Part shown: piece by piece, positions 32,685-44,025 of the stretch
Numbering within the stretch: position 1 is the stretch's first letter
Layout: every line of letters begins with the position of its first letter
Assembly: GCA_033557465.1 (NCBI GenBank)
Contig: CM066033.1
Coordinates: 16,741,080 to 16,805,079, forward strand
Source: Ichthyophis bannanicus
Taxonomy: Eukaryota; Chordata; Amphibia; Gymnophiona; Ichthyophiidae
Length of the DNA stretch: 64,000 bases
Direction of reading: 5' to 3'
Position numbers and translations under genes: made by a program
The notes under the pieces: generated by a model
Databases searched by the model: none
What the model saw: the letters and a program-made list of their open reading frames with translations, nothing else
Told to the model about the DNA's origin: nothing

Positions 32685-35600
32685 GTAAGAATTGTTTATT
32701 CTCCTCTTCTGCACAGGGCATCAGCATTTCAAAGAAAACGTTTGCAAATGCTGCTCTTGCAACTTTCCCTCCCTGACCTTGATGCAGGAACGTTGTGTTA
32801 GAGCTGTGTTATAGCTCAGAGCAGTTTTCTAATGCAAGATTAATGCATAATTTTGTTCCCAAAATATACATTAACAATAGCTGTGTGCAAAATTTTGTGC
32901 AAAAGAAGACAGAGGGTGGAAGACATGTGCACATGGGTTTGAACTACTTGCAGCCAGAAGCAAAAAGGTCAGATGGCTCAACAGGGCCGGATTTACCCAT
33001 ACGCCATGTACGCCATGGCGTAGGGCCCACAGCCGGCAGGGGCCCACAAAAAAGCACCAGTTAATTTTTTTTATTAAACAATTAAAAAAAAAAACCTGGT
33101 GGCTGCCGCCGCGGGGCCCCCTCTGCTGCCGCGGGGGCCCCGTCTAAAAGCTGAAGCGGTCGGGTCGGTCTGTCTCCCTCCCTCCCTCCCTCGCTGCAGG
33201 CTGCGAGAGACGCGAAGGGAGAGCGTCTCCTCGCGTCTGTGTTAAGCCCGCAGGGCCCCTGCGGGCTTAACACAGACGCGAGGAGACGCTCTCCCTTCGC
33301 GTCTCTCGCAGCCTGCAGCGAGGGAGGAAGGGAGGGAGGGAGACCGACCCGACCGCTTCAGCTTTTAGACGGGGCCCCCGCGGCAGCAGAGGGGGCCCCG
33401 CGGCGGCAGCCACCAGGTTTTTTTTTTAAATTAAATTTTACTTTAGGCCGGGGGGGGGGGGGTAGGACTGGTAATGGGCTATGGGGGGGGGGTAGGACTG
33501 GTAATGGGCTATGGGGGGGGTAGGACTGGTAATGGGCTATTGGGGGGGCTGGGGCTGGTAATGGGCTATGAGGGGGGGGTAGGACTGGTAATGGGCTATG
33601 GGGGGGCTGGGGCTGGAAATGGGCTGGGCTGGGGGTTAAGGCTAGAGGTGGGCTGATGGGGTTAGGACTGGTAATGGACTGTGGGCTGTTGGGGGGGGCT
33701 TAGAACTGGCAATGGGCTTGGGGGGGTTAAGACTGGTAATGGGCTGTGGGCTGATGGGGGCTGTCTGGTAATGGGCTATGGGGGGGCTAGGACTGGAAAT
33801 GGGCTGGGGGGTTAAGACTGGAGGTGGGCTGATGGGGTTAGGACTGGTAATGGACTGTGGGCTGTTGGGGGGGCTTAGAACTGGCAATGGGCTTTGGGGG
33901 GGGGTTAAGACTGGTAATGGGCTGTGGGCTGATGGGGGCTGTCTGGTAATGGGCTATGGGGGGGGCTAGGACTGGAAATGGGCTGGGGGGTTAAGACTGG
34001 AGGTGGGCTGATGGGGTTAGGACTGGTAATGGGCTGTTGGGGGGGGTTAGGACTGGTAATGGGCTGTTGGGGGGGGTTAGAACTGGTAATGGGCTTTGGG
34101 GGGGTTAAGACTGGTAATGGGCTGTGGGCTGATGGGGGTTGTCTGGTAATGGGCTATGGGGGGCTAGGACTGGAAATGGGCTGGGGGGTTAAAACTGGAG
34201 GTGGGATGATGGGGTTAGGACTGGTAATGGGCTGTGGGCTGATGGGGGGGGGGTAGGACTGGCAATGGGCTATGGGGGCTGACTGGAAATGGGTTGATGG
34301 GGTTAGGACTGGAAGTGGGCTGATGGGGGATTAGGACTGGTAATGGGTTATAGGGGGGGCTTAAACTGAAAATGGGGTGATGGGGGGTTAAGGACTGAAA
34401 ATGGGGTGATGGGGGGTTAAGGACTGTAAGTGGGGTGATGGGGGGGCTAGGACTGGTATTGGGTTGGGGGGTTGCTAGGACTGGAAATGGGCTGATGGAT
34501 GGCTAGGACTGGAAATGGGCTGATGCAGGGACTAGAAGGGAATGGATGCTGGGTGAGGCTGGAACTAGAAGGGAGCTGATGTTGGGGGAGGATTAGAATG
34601 GGATGGGGCTGGAAGAGTAAAATGGAGAAGGGAAAAATATTTTGTGTGGGAGGGATAAAAAATCTACAATTGGCCGGGTATTGGGAGAGTAAGTGGGGAT
34701 TGAGGATGGAGGGGTAAAATTTGAGTGGATGAAATAGGAATGAGGAAAGAGCAAAAGGAGAAAGATTAGTATGTTAAAGCAGATGTAGAGAGAGAATGGA
34801 AAAAAATCTAGAAGAGAGAAGAAAGGACAAATGGACAGCAGACGATGGAGAGTTAGCAGAAGACACGAAGAAACCAGAAGAAAGTGGCTGGAGCAATTGC
34901 AGCTGAAAAAAATGCACAAAAGGTAGAAAAATATCTCTTTATTTTGAATTTATTAATTGGAATATGTCAGCTCTGGTAAATGTGCATCATTAACATCTGC
35001 GCTTTGTTTAGTACAAGAGCAAATTAATGTATAGTTTTATTTCTACAGTGTTGTACATTCCAAGTTTGGCTTTTGGGATTCCCAGTTTAATTATTGTCTT
35101 CCTATTTCTAAATTGTGATTACTTGTTTGGTGATGGTCTATGTTCTGCATGTGTAACTGAGCTGAGGTATTCTGTTTATGTAATTCCTTTTTGACATTGC
35201 CACTTGTTCTCTTTCCCCAGTAGGTCATGTATTGTTGTTCTCTGAAATGTATTGGTTTAATATTTGCAGTGTTGCCTTTTGATTGGTAGAGTATGGTGCT
35301 TTGTGAGTCCTGGTAGTGCTGTTAGGATACGGCGGGTTTACTATGGGCAGTGTTTGTAGTAGTTCCTAATGTGTCTGGCAGTTGGCACTGGATTATAGTA
35401 ATGTAGAAATCTTTTAGTCTTTCTTTATCCATACACTCATTAAGAGGCACGTTTACTAAAAGTTAGTATATGGTAACATTATGCAAATATTTATGCAAAT
35501 GAGGCCCCTTATGCAAATGAGGTCCGCACCCCCCTTGGGCCGCCCCTGCTGGGGGCCCACAATTTTTGTTGGCGTAGGGCCTCACTCAAGGTAAATCCGG

Positions 35601-38005
35601 CCCTGTGGCTCAAAGAGGCTCATTCACCTGCCTGAAACTCCCTGATCCTAAAGATCCCAACAGCCCTCACCCTGACTCCTCTAAAAAACATCACTGGTGG
35701 CCTGGTAACCTGGTGGCCCTGGTCCCCCACCCCCTGAACTCTTAAAAAATAATTCCATAAACTAGTGACCCTTAGCTCCCCCACCCCTGAACCCCACAAA
35801 ATAAATTGGTTGCCCAAGAGACCACTACACCCCCAACCCCTGGCACTCTGCAGTCCCTCCCCTCTAGTAATCTCTGATCCATCCTGGTATCTTTTTCATA
35901 GGGAGGCAGGAGTGATGCCTACATGTTCCTGCCTCTGCATCACCATCCTGGAAAATGGCAGCACCGGACCACATGAGGGGCATCCTGGGACGTACCTTGT
36001 GTGGTTATTCTGCCAAATAAGGCAGAATCCATGCCCTGTGCTGCTCTTTCAACTTTTTCTCCTCTTTCCCAGTTTGTCTTTTTCTGAAATGGAGGAGCAG
36101 CCTACTAGTGCATGTAAAAGTGCTGCTGAATTTCCTAACCTGCAGACCGGATACTCCAATCGATGTCTCGCAGGTTGCAGTTTCCTGCCAATAACACGTC
36201 GTCCTTAATGCCCACCTTTTGTGTGTCATCAGTCAGATCTTTGTGCAGTTCCTCCATCTGATTTGCAGATCTGTAGATCACATGAATGCACACAGAGGTG
36301 TTATGGCTTCTTTCTGTCGCATCCCACGGTGCTTCCTGTGCCCTCTGCATTTCATCCACTTTGATACTGTTTTTGACTTAGAGCTACTTTTCCTTTTGCT
36401 GCCATCTTTGTCTTGAGCATATTATAACCTGAGACGGCTGTATCCCATTCATGAGACTTGCTAATCCACTTCTCTGTAATAATGCACTTTCTTAGACTCT
36501 CTCTCTCAGACACGCACGAACACAGACATAGACACACTTTTATACTCCGTCTCTTTGTCTGACTCTCAGACGCTTTCTTACTCCTCTCTCCAGGTCTGAC
36601 CCCAGCACTTTCCACTTTCCTGTCTTCAGTCTCCAACCCACCAGCCTCCATCACCCCTTCAGCAGTTGTTGCCACCCCTTTCCAACCCACATAGGCTAGT
36701 GCCATATCCTCTATTCAATTGCTCATAAAGACAGGAGATGTGATTTCCAGAGTTTCTCTGGGGACCAGGCAAAATAAACAAAATACTGGATATTTAGGAG
36801 AAAGGAGCTTGCTAATCTCACTGGCAAATTCTATTGCACACACCCCAGAATGAAAGTGCAGCTGAGTGTCCTGTTTGCTGTTCCAGGCATCGGTCACATT
36901 CAGGGACGTCGCTGCTTACTTCTCAGAAGTGGAGTGGGGCATTCTGGGAGAATGGCAGCAGGAGCTGTACAAGAAGGTTATCAAGGAGATTCACGGCATT
37001 CTGATATCACAAGGTAAATCTGCTCATCTAGCGTCTGCCATGTACAGACTCATTGCGAGATGTGTGTTCCCATTTTATCTAGAAAGGAAAAATCCCAGGT
37101 ATCAGGTGCCAGAGACCCCTGAAATTTAGAGCCTGGCTTGTGATTCCATCTCATATCCAGCAGGAGCTGCTGATGCTCTCTGGGAGCCAGTGACAGACTC
37201 CACTGCTGCGGGCTCTGCAAACGATGTAGCTCAGTGCTGTAAGATCAGATGTAAACCATAAATTAGAGAATTCATACAAGACCATCTGGAGTCTGTCTCC
37301 CTTTCCTGTGCAAAGACATGTGACTCAGGAGAGCAGGAGGGAGGATTTACCTCTGACTCCTTTCTGAGAACTCCAGCTCCTACTTAAGGCAGGAACCAGA
37401 TATCACAGAGAAGAACAGAAACGACTGCACCTGAAAACCTCCAAGCTTTAATCTTGCAGTTGCCTCATCTCACCCAGGCTTTGTCAGAGAAATACAACCA
37501 TCCCAAAGATATATAACACACACACACACCTTCATGCCCACACACTCAAACGCTGCTTCATCAGAACAGTTCTACGAGTCCTATTTAAGTGCAGTTTTCA
37601 TATTTCTTATTTACAGGTTATTCAATTGTTAATCCTGATGTCATATTCAAGATTAAAAAGGAAGATGAGAAATATTTCACTCAGCACTGTGAGTGGGAGG
37701 GAAAAGACAACTTTAATGACCCAACAATGAGTAAGTAAATGTTTTGGACTTAAGGGCTTTGCATTTTGAGATCACAGGAGATGAGGTGATTATTATCAAA
37801 CATTTGTAGACTTAAAATTAATTTACTAATTTAGGTTTGTCAGATCATCCCTTATGAATCCTTTTAGATATTTTGTATTTTTTTCATACAGGTCTTCCGA
37901 TTGTAACATCGGTGTTCTCTCTGAATGTTAAACAAGAGGAAGATCTCCCCTTCATGGATCATCCTGACTCAGAGATGACTGAGCAGATCCAGCCTCCTGG
38001 AACAA
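32637..38005 (+). CDS. KRAB-domain protein gene, 5' coding exons (probable KRAB zinc-finger)
   Basis: Four exons join in a consistent frame without stops: 32637-32684, 36887-37013, 37617-37730 and 37892-38005. They encode a short N-terminus (MSALGSDK at its second Met), a KRAB-A box (VTFRDVAAYFSEVEW then LGEWQQELYKKVIKEIHGIL) and two acidic segments (FKIKKEDEKYF; FSLNVKQEEDLPF). KRAB boxes recruit TRIM28-type corepressors in tetrapods, and such genes usually end in an exon of C2H2 fingers. None is visible in the window, so the gene either continues beyond it, was separated by the retroelement insertions, or lacks fingers. Splice sites are canonical and the exons look intact. The zinc-finger identity is inference from family architecture. 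Confidence 0.85.
33083..33430. repeat. Near-perfect palindrome, about 345 bp
   Basis: Two arms of about 170 bp around a single central base at 33256. The left arm starts TTAAAAAAAAAAAACCTGGTGG and the right arm ends CCACCAGGTTTTTTTTTTTAA. The centre is CAGGG-C-CCCTG. A few mismatches lie in the CCCTCCCTCCCT/GGGAGGGAGGAAGG part. It is very GC-rich with a TCTCCTCGCGTCTGTG block in each arm. The identical 63-codon start of the frames on the two strands is a consequence of the symmetry. Confidence 0.95.
33450..34500. repeat. G-rich minisatellite in hAT2
   Basis: Tandem units around GGGGGGTTAGGACTGGTAATGGGCTGT with higher-order copies of about 180-190 bp (for example 33640-33780 repeated near 33820-33960 and 34000-34145). 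G-runs of 6-12 in nearly every unit would allow G-quadruplexes on the plus strand. Confidence 0.9.
35614..36886 (+). other. KRAB gene intron 1, right part
   Basis: Pyrimidine-rich intron sequence ending at the exon 2 acceptor. Short frames occur on both strands but none looks coding. 36200-36350 on the minus strand faintly resembles a retroelement endonuclease fragment, which I do not claim. Confidence 0.5.
36887..37013 (+). CDS. KRAB gene exon 2 (KRAB-A box)
   Basis: 127 bp, the standard KRAB-A exon length. The acceptor is CTGTTTGCTGTTCCAG, the donor GTAAAT. It encodes ASVTFRDVAAYFSEVEWG and the helix ELYKKVIKEIHGILIS. It ends in phase 1. Confidence 0.93.
37617..37730 (+). CDS. KRAB gene exon 3
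   Basis: 114 bp between the acceptor TTCTTATTTACAG and the donor GTAAGT, phase 1 to 1. It encodes YSIVNPDVIFKIKKEDEKYF and an acidic tail. The same length and phase as exon 4 suggest an ancient exon duplication. Confidence 0.9.
   Translation, partial: VIQLLILMSYSRLKRKMRNISLSTVSGREKTTLMTQQ
37892..38005 (+). CDS. KRAB gene exon 4
   Basis: 114 bp between the acceptor TTTTTTCATACAG and the donor GTAAGT, phase 1 to 1. It encodes VTSVFSLNVKQEEDLPFMDH and EMTEQIQPPGT. It carries the (V/I)F-x-(L/I)-x-(V/I)K-(Q/K)E(E/D) core also seen in exon 3. Confidence 0.9.
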
Positions 38006-39589
38006 GTAAGTATAAAATTCCTCCTGGACGTCTTACTAAGGTCAGCATGTGCCATTTAGGGTTTCAGCGCTGGTGGGATAAGAGGCCTTTGTCCTCTCTC
38101 TACCTCCCACTGTGTTTCCATTCTTTTGATGGAGTAGTCTACCTGCGGATCGATAGGGAGCACCTGATGGTGGTTTGAGACCTGCGGGCGGGATCAGGGT
38201 TGAAGCATGTGTGTGTGGTTAAAAGGGCTGGTGGAGTTGGGGGCGGTGGAGGGGCTTCTCCATTGTTGCAGGGGGGGGAACATGATTGATGAGCATGATA
38301 CCATCTGATTTAGCCAAGGAGGCATAACCTAAGAACTTTAGTGGCCCAGGGGAGGTGAAGTTCAGTTTTTGCAGTTCTTGTGGATTAAGACAAGCCACAG
38401 TAGATAATGTAATTTTACAGTAATGTATTTTAATATTAATGAACTGACTGAGATGATTATACATTCAATACATATCAACAGTCCTTAAGGGTTTGCGTGC
38501 AGGTGTTCAAAGGGTCATTGATGCGCTGTGAAGCTTTTAGGCAGGGCTGAGTCGGCTCTGGCAGAGGTAAGGTGAGCAACGGGGTGCAAATGTTCAAAGG
38601 GTCACTGCACTGCTCTGCTCTGCTGCTGTTGCCCCCCAAATGGTGCTGCTGTAGGCCGACATTTGGTCCAGTTTGTGGCTGTGTCCAGCCTTGTTCGGAG
38701 AGCAGAGGTGAAAGAGAATATTTGAAGAATCAGGGAAGGCTTCCTTTAGCACATTAGCAAAGAAATGCCTGTAAAATTATATATAGGTGATACAATGAGG
38801 GCATTCCCAGAGGCCTTTAGCCAGTGCTGGAGAAAGGGGACTTCTTGCATATTTGGTGACTCGGAAGAGGAAAGCATATTGGGAAGACGTGGTTGTGGGG
38901 CTGGAAGGGCTGGTGGAGCTGAGACTGGCCTTGGATCCTAGGCAATATTTACTGGAAATCTCAAGCTTGTACTCTAATTATGCTGAAAATTCAAATCCCA
39001 ACTGTCATGAACAACGAGGAGATGAATGTCAGCTGCATTGAAATAAGCTCTGATCTCCCAAATCCGATATCAAGGTAGCCAGGGGTGAGATGAAAACATT
39101 TAATAAAGTAGAGGCCAAACAGACCCTGAGGGCCACCATATGACAGTAGCTAGATTGCAGAGACTATTAGCATTTATTGACGCTTAAAAAACATGTCTTG
39201 ATGAATAGGAACAGAAGCAATTCAGAGTGACATCAGTAAAGCCGGTTTGTTCTAAGCATGTTAATCGAAGGGTTTGGTTGATTACAGCAAAAGCTGCCCT
39301 TAGGTCACGCTGCATTACCAGGATGTGTCTAAGGCTATCTTGGCAGCTAACTCTCTCATCTAGCTTAATTGACGTTGCTCTTTCTGTTCTATGTCCACAG
39401 CCAAACGCAGATCAGTGCGTGGGGGATGGGGGAGTTATTTATTTTGGTATTTATCCATTTTAAGACTCTGGGTAGGTTGCAATTTAACATACATAATATT
39501 TACATAAATAAATAACATCACAAGCATACACATAAAAACTAGTGATCTGCTCAGCAGCAACTTTCTCAAAGTTCTGCGGCAAAAGGAAT
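38006..39589 (+). other. Intron or intergenic DNA after KRAB exon 4
   Basis: No further exon is recognised. A short LINE-tail-like stretch occurs near 39430-39535 (ATTTATTTTGG...AATAAATAAC). No zinc-finger coding sequence. Confidence 0.5.
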
Positions 39590-41985
39590 ATTTGGGATTG
39601 GCCTGGACTGGAGGGACGCTATGGAATTGCCAGATAACTAGAGACCAGACTCCTGGGTTCTATCCCCCGTCCAGCAGATGGCACTGAGAATTCCTGACTT
39701 TGGTGATGTCACAATAGGAGGAAGTTGAGCTCCTCCCTCCAAGCCAGTATCCTCAGTCTTCCAGCAGATGGGGAAGAACTCAATTGGCATTCAATAAAAA
39801 AATTAAAAAAGGGGCAGTTTTCAGTTGACCAGAGAGCTGATCAGGCTTTGTGAGTAAAGTGGATGCTGTGGTGGAGTGTAAATTCAGCCTGTAGGGTACC
39901 AACGCTCCTTGGTTGCCTGCAGGTCCCTGAGGATGGCATACTCCTAGTGGTTCTGGACCCTATACCAACAATACTGCAGCCTTCAGTGGTCTTTGCAGGC
40001 AAAAGGGCGTATGCTGCTTTAATTTCTTTTGTATGTTGGCTGTTCATCATGCATCAGGCTTCCCTTGCAGCTTCAGGACTCTGGGCCTCAGTGGTAAGTT
40101 TGGGATCCATTGCAGGTGGGGGATCGGTTGTGTTTACTGGCAGTGTGAAGGCGCTGTCATAGGCAGCTGTGAACTTGTGTGTTGGCTTGAGAGGCAGTTG
40201 GTTTCTGCGCTGTGGAAATGCCTTTGGGGAAGGCCATTTGCACGGCCAGTGACAGCAGGTGAGATCACCTGTCTGAGGCAGAATTTTGCAGGACATTTGA
40301 GGCCAAGGACTGCATGGTGGGCAGTAGTTTCCAGGGTCACTCAGTCTAGCTGGGGGGCGGGGGGGTTCCCGGCAGCAGAAGAAACAGCCAATTCAGCAAA
40401 TCTGAGTTTTTCTCAGGCTGCAGTTCTGGCAGGAATCACAGCCATTTTGTCTCTTGCTCAACTGGACATTTTAGGCCCTTCACGGAGGCAGGATTTGGCT
40501 CCTGTTCTGGGGGGGGCAAGCGATGAGGCAGTCAGCAGGCTTATTGCATAAAGCAGGGCCTGGGGGAATCTTAACATAGTAACATAGTAAATGACAGCAG
40601 ATAAAGACCAGCATGGTCCATCCAGTCTGCCCAGTATTCATTTTATTTTGATTTTATCCTGTTGCTGTAAAGGGATCCAAGAGTGACAAGGTTCCTCCTA
40701 AACTACGGGAAGAGACCTTGGTGGTTACTTCACCTTTTAAGCTCTGGAGGACACTCTAGCCAGAGTTTAGGATTATTTGGAGGAGGACCACATTTCAGGG
40801 TACTCTGACTTTTGATGACCCAAAGGAGGGGCCCTCGGAGCTCGGTGAAGATGTCTTGACTCTGGGACCTGGAGCAAGGAGAGATCCCTCCGGGAGAGGA
40901 TCCCAGTGTTGTGAGTTTTGCCTAGAGGATCTCGTGGCATTAATTGTGCACTTTTTGGCAGCCCTAAATATTCCTCTGGACCACAGACAGTGGAGCCTCC
41001 CTTAGAAGATCCCCTATTACGGGGCATCAGGGTGTTTGAGACTGCCTTTCCTGTCCATAGGGTCCTTAGGCATATGATCGATTTGGACTGGGGAGTTCAT
41101 AGAGCGGGATTGCACGGTGGTCGGACCATGCAGCGCCTGTATCCCATGTGCAGGATAAGAAATTGGAGACCTTTAGTTAAAGCAGGCATTTGAGGTGAAT
41201 GTGTTGGCCTTAAGCTCCGCAGACAGAAGCTTTTAATGTGGCCAGAGCATGTACAGTATGCATTGGTCAAAGGCATCGGGATCTGATGCTGAAACCTCAT
41301 AGCTTATGCCTGAGGAGGCTAGGCTGGAGGCTAGAGTGATGTATTTGGCAAATACATTCTATGAACTTTGGGTTTCTACCAAGGGTATGTCCTTAGTGGT
41401 GGCAGCTCGATGGCTCTTGTTTTGGTATAAATGATTGGTGGATGTGTCCTCTTAGACTCTTCAGTGTAAGCTCCCCTTTAAGGACAAGCTCGTGTTTGGG
41501 GATGCCTTGGAGATGTTGGTCAAAGAATTTGGGGAGTTCAGGATGGCTACATTTCCTGATGACAAGCCAAAGGCTAGTAAGCTGACCCCAGTGTTGAGGG
41601 ATACGTCTTACGATTTACATCATTTCTGAGCAGTACACTTTGCCCCTTATTAAATGGTACATTATCCTTTTAGGGGTCAGAACTTTTGGGGTGGTAGAGG
41701 AACGGGTCAGGGGTTGTTTCAGGAACTGGAGCCAGTTCCAAGAAAGCACAATGAGATGAGGGGGCCCAGGCAGGGGTGGTACAGGTCGGGGATCGTCTTC
41801 ACCAGTTTTACCCTGTCTTAGTCCAGATCACTTCTGACCAATGGGTGATGGAAGTCATTCACGAAGGTTTTGCTCTGGAGTTCACAATACTGCTCGTGGA
41901 TGCCTTTCTGTTGTCTCCTTGCAAAGATTCCACCAAATTGCAGGCCGTCGGGGATACTCTCCAGCAGTTGCTCCAGTTACAAAAC
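39590..41985 (+). mobile_element. DIRS-like element, 5' part (gag-like and start of RT region)
   Basis: It starts with a terminal-repeat-like block (GGCCTGGACTGGAGGGACGC near 39600) and a leader with AATAAA near 39795. Decayed coding sequence follows: FPVHRVLRHMIDLDWG and GRTMQRLYPM (41047-41150), AARWLLFWY near 41403, and FQELEPVPRKHNEMR before GDRLHQFYPVLVQITSDQW and VIHEGFALEF near 41786-41880. This is the gag-to-RT transition seen in DIRS retrotransposons. It is truncated at about 41985 by, or against, an L2-like LINE. RT core and recombinase are missing. The family assignment is by motif resemblance. Confidence 0.65.
40573..40670 (+). mobile_element. Short interspersed repeat fragment
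   Basis: TAACATAGTAACATAGTAAATGACAGCAG followed by GGTCCATCCAGTCTGCCCAG, a short repeat I have seen widely in tetrapod genomes, inserted in the DIRS-like gag. No flanking duplication was defined. Confidence 0.6.
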
Positions 41986-43010
41986 TACTGTAATCAAGAT
42001 ACAAAACACCACCATTCAAGTAAAACAGGAGGTGAAATACTTTTATTTATTTATTTATTTTTATTTAACAGTTTCTTATATACCGCCCCTTCCAGAGATC
42101 AGGGGCGGTTCACATCGAACAAAAATCAATATACTTCTGTATATTTTACATGGAACTTGTGCTAACTATGTACACGTTTAGTTACATTGAACATGTTTTG
42201 AACATTAACTAGAATAACACTATTCAAACTATGTACAGGGCATCAAAACATAATTGAGTTACCGGTATTTATTTACAATAGTGATATAGCCATTTGTTTG
42301 TGTAAATCTTTGTCTGTAGGGTAAGGCAGAGTAGAGTAAGTGTCTTTCTTATGTTTAATCATTTGTTCTGTCTTGAGATAATACTTGGAAATCATCTTGG
42401 ACAAATCCCTCAGTATGTCATCCCAGGTAAAACAAACAGCTAGGACTATATTCTTTAAGCTAAGATCCATCCAGAACCTAAGACCTCTTCTAAAATCTAG
42501 CGATTTTTGAACGGTAGTCCAGGCTCTTATAACCCCACACTGGGACTTCTGCAATAGTTTACTATAGGGTCTGCCCAAAAAGACAGTTAACATCCTCCAA
42601 ATAGCCCAAAATGTGACTGCCGAATAATAGCTAAAGCAAGCTTGACAAAGCATATTACACCAATCCTCAAAGATCTGCACTGGCTCCCATTAACGAGTAG
42701 AATAAAATATAGAGTAATAATTACCACTTTCAAGCTACTACATAACATCTCACCCTCATTCCTCACATCTAAGATTCATACCCAAGCAGAGACCAGGAGC
42801 AGAAGAAACAGCAGTCTAAACACTCTCTTGCAGTACCATCATCAATCTGTAGTACAAAGCAAGTAACCAGCAAAAGAGCATTCGCCTACACTGCACCCAA
42901 ATTATGGAACCTCCTGCCAGTCCACATCAGGTCTATCATAGACCTCAAAACGTTTAGGAAAGAGCTAAAGACACTACTGTTTACTGAATACTACAACAAC
43001 AATGACTAAA
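41986..43010 (+). mobile_element. L2-like LINE, RT C-terminal part, decayed
   Basis: Reads NTTIQVKQEVKY, then (after a nested insertion) LEIILDKSLSMSSQVKQTARTIFFKLRSIQNLRPLL, ITPHWDFCNSLL, and a C-terminal tail ending FRKELKTLLFTEYYN. It is closely parallel to LINE C 15660-16290 but with stops and frameshifts. Confidence 0.85.
42039..42380 (-). mobile_element. Nested antisense LINE 3' fragment
   Basis: It splits the RT motif VKY|LEIIL of the host LINE. It begins (plus view) with TTTATTTATTTATTTTTATTTAACAG and TATACCGCCCCTTCCAGAGATCAG, the antisense of an L2-like 3' end, and stops before AATACTTGGAAATC. AATACTT flanks both sides as the target duplication. Confidence 0.82.
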
Positions 43011-43989
43011 ATGCTGCCCGTTCACATACGCTAATACTTACTCCCTGTAATTCCTGAGCGGTCCTCCACTATAGTCCTCCACATCTGGGTAGTGCACCTC
43101 CTCCCGCAGCTAGGAGCCTGGACCAATCAGAGTCTTTTCCATGTCTGGATGTATGTTGCTGGAGCTCCCATCAGCCCCCCAGTGTGTCCAGTCTCCTTGC
43201 AGCAGGTGGACGTGTGAGCCTGTTCTTGGGCTCACTTTAGGATCTTTTAGGCAACACTAGTTTAGGTTTTTTGGGTTGTTTTGCTATTGTTTCTGCTTTC
43301 TTTTTATTTGACTTAATCAGGGGGCCTGTCGCTTTAAAAAAAAAAAAAGCCGTGTCCATGGGGGAGCCGAGCTTGTACTGCCCTTCTGCTTCCTGCTTGG
43401 TGGAGGCACTACGGGCGCCGTAACTGTGTGCGATCTCTCCCCCTAGACTTGCACGGGGGAGAGATTTAGCACTTCTCGGCACGAACGCTTGCTGGGGATG
43501 TATTTTCAGCGTGTCTCTGTAGAGTCTGCAGTTCCTGTCAGCGTGGCTCACGATTCCTGTTCGGTCTGGTAAGCGGAGCTTATCTCCAGGGCACGTTGCT
43601 TTTCTTTTTTGCTGCATTGCTTGGCGCGCCGTTGTGTTTTTCGGCGGGGATATCTTTAATTTATTTTCCTTTATTTTCGTGTTTCGCGCCTTTTTTCCGG
43701 CCGCGGGAGCGGCGGCCATTTTACTTTCATTTTCTCCCGCGTTTTTTTCGGCGGCCCCTGCTGCGGCGGTTCTGGGCCGGCATGACTGACTGAAGAGGTG
43801 CTTTGGCTCAGGGACATATAGTGGGCCCGCGTTGGACAAAGCCTAATTTCAGGGCTTGTGGGCATTTCCGCAGCCTAGCCCAACCCCCCTGGGGGTTCAA
43901 GTAGGTTTGTGGGGGCTGCTCTTTCCTTGCTGTTCAGTTCTGTGCAGTGGTCCTCTCTCTCCCACGGATAAGTCCATCTAGTTGAAGGG

Positions 43990-44025
<36 letters not shown>

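Larger units (their letters stand above)
32982..35605. mobile_element. hAT2: non-autonomous hAT-type element in KRAB intron 1
   Basis: Perfect 16-bp terminal inverted repeats (CAGGGCCGGATTTACC / GGTAAATCCGGCCCTG) and a perfect 8-bp target duplication TGGCTCAA (32974-32981 and 35606-35613). Left to right: terminal block with GGCGTAGGGCC, a large palindrome, a G-rich minisatellite, a unique core, TATGCAAAT repeats, right terminal block. No transposase frame. The core from the minisatellite to the TATGCAAAT repeats matches hAT1, but the ends do not. Confidence 0.95.

Noticed and set aside
33082..33523. Two identical short proteins on opposite strands (63 and 94 codons)
   Set aside because: Explained by the palindrome centred at 33256.
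33474..34256. Gly-rich frames in 33474-34256
   Set aside because: They follow the minisatellite period and change with G-run length; no start context or domain.
36005..36359. Minus-strand frames in KRAB intron 1 resembling a retroelement endonuclease
   Set aside because: A short, weak resemblance with no neighbouring motifs; not sufficient.
43237..43839. 200-codon minus-strand basic frame
   Set aside because: Composition follows GC-rich and poly-T DNA; no domain, no exon signals.
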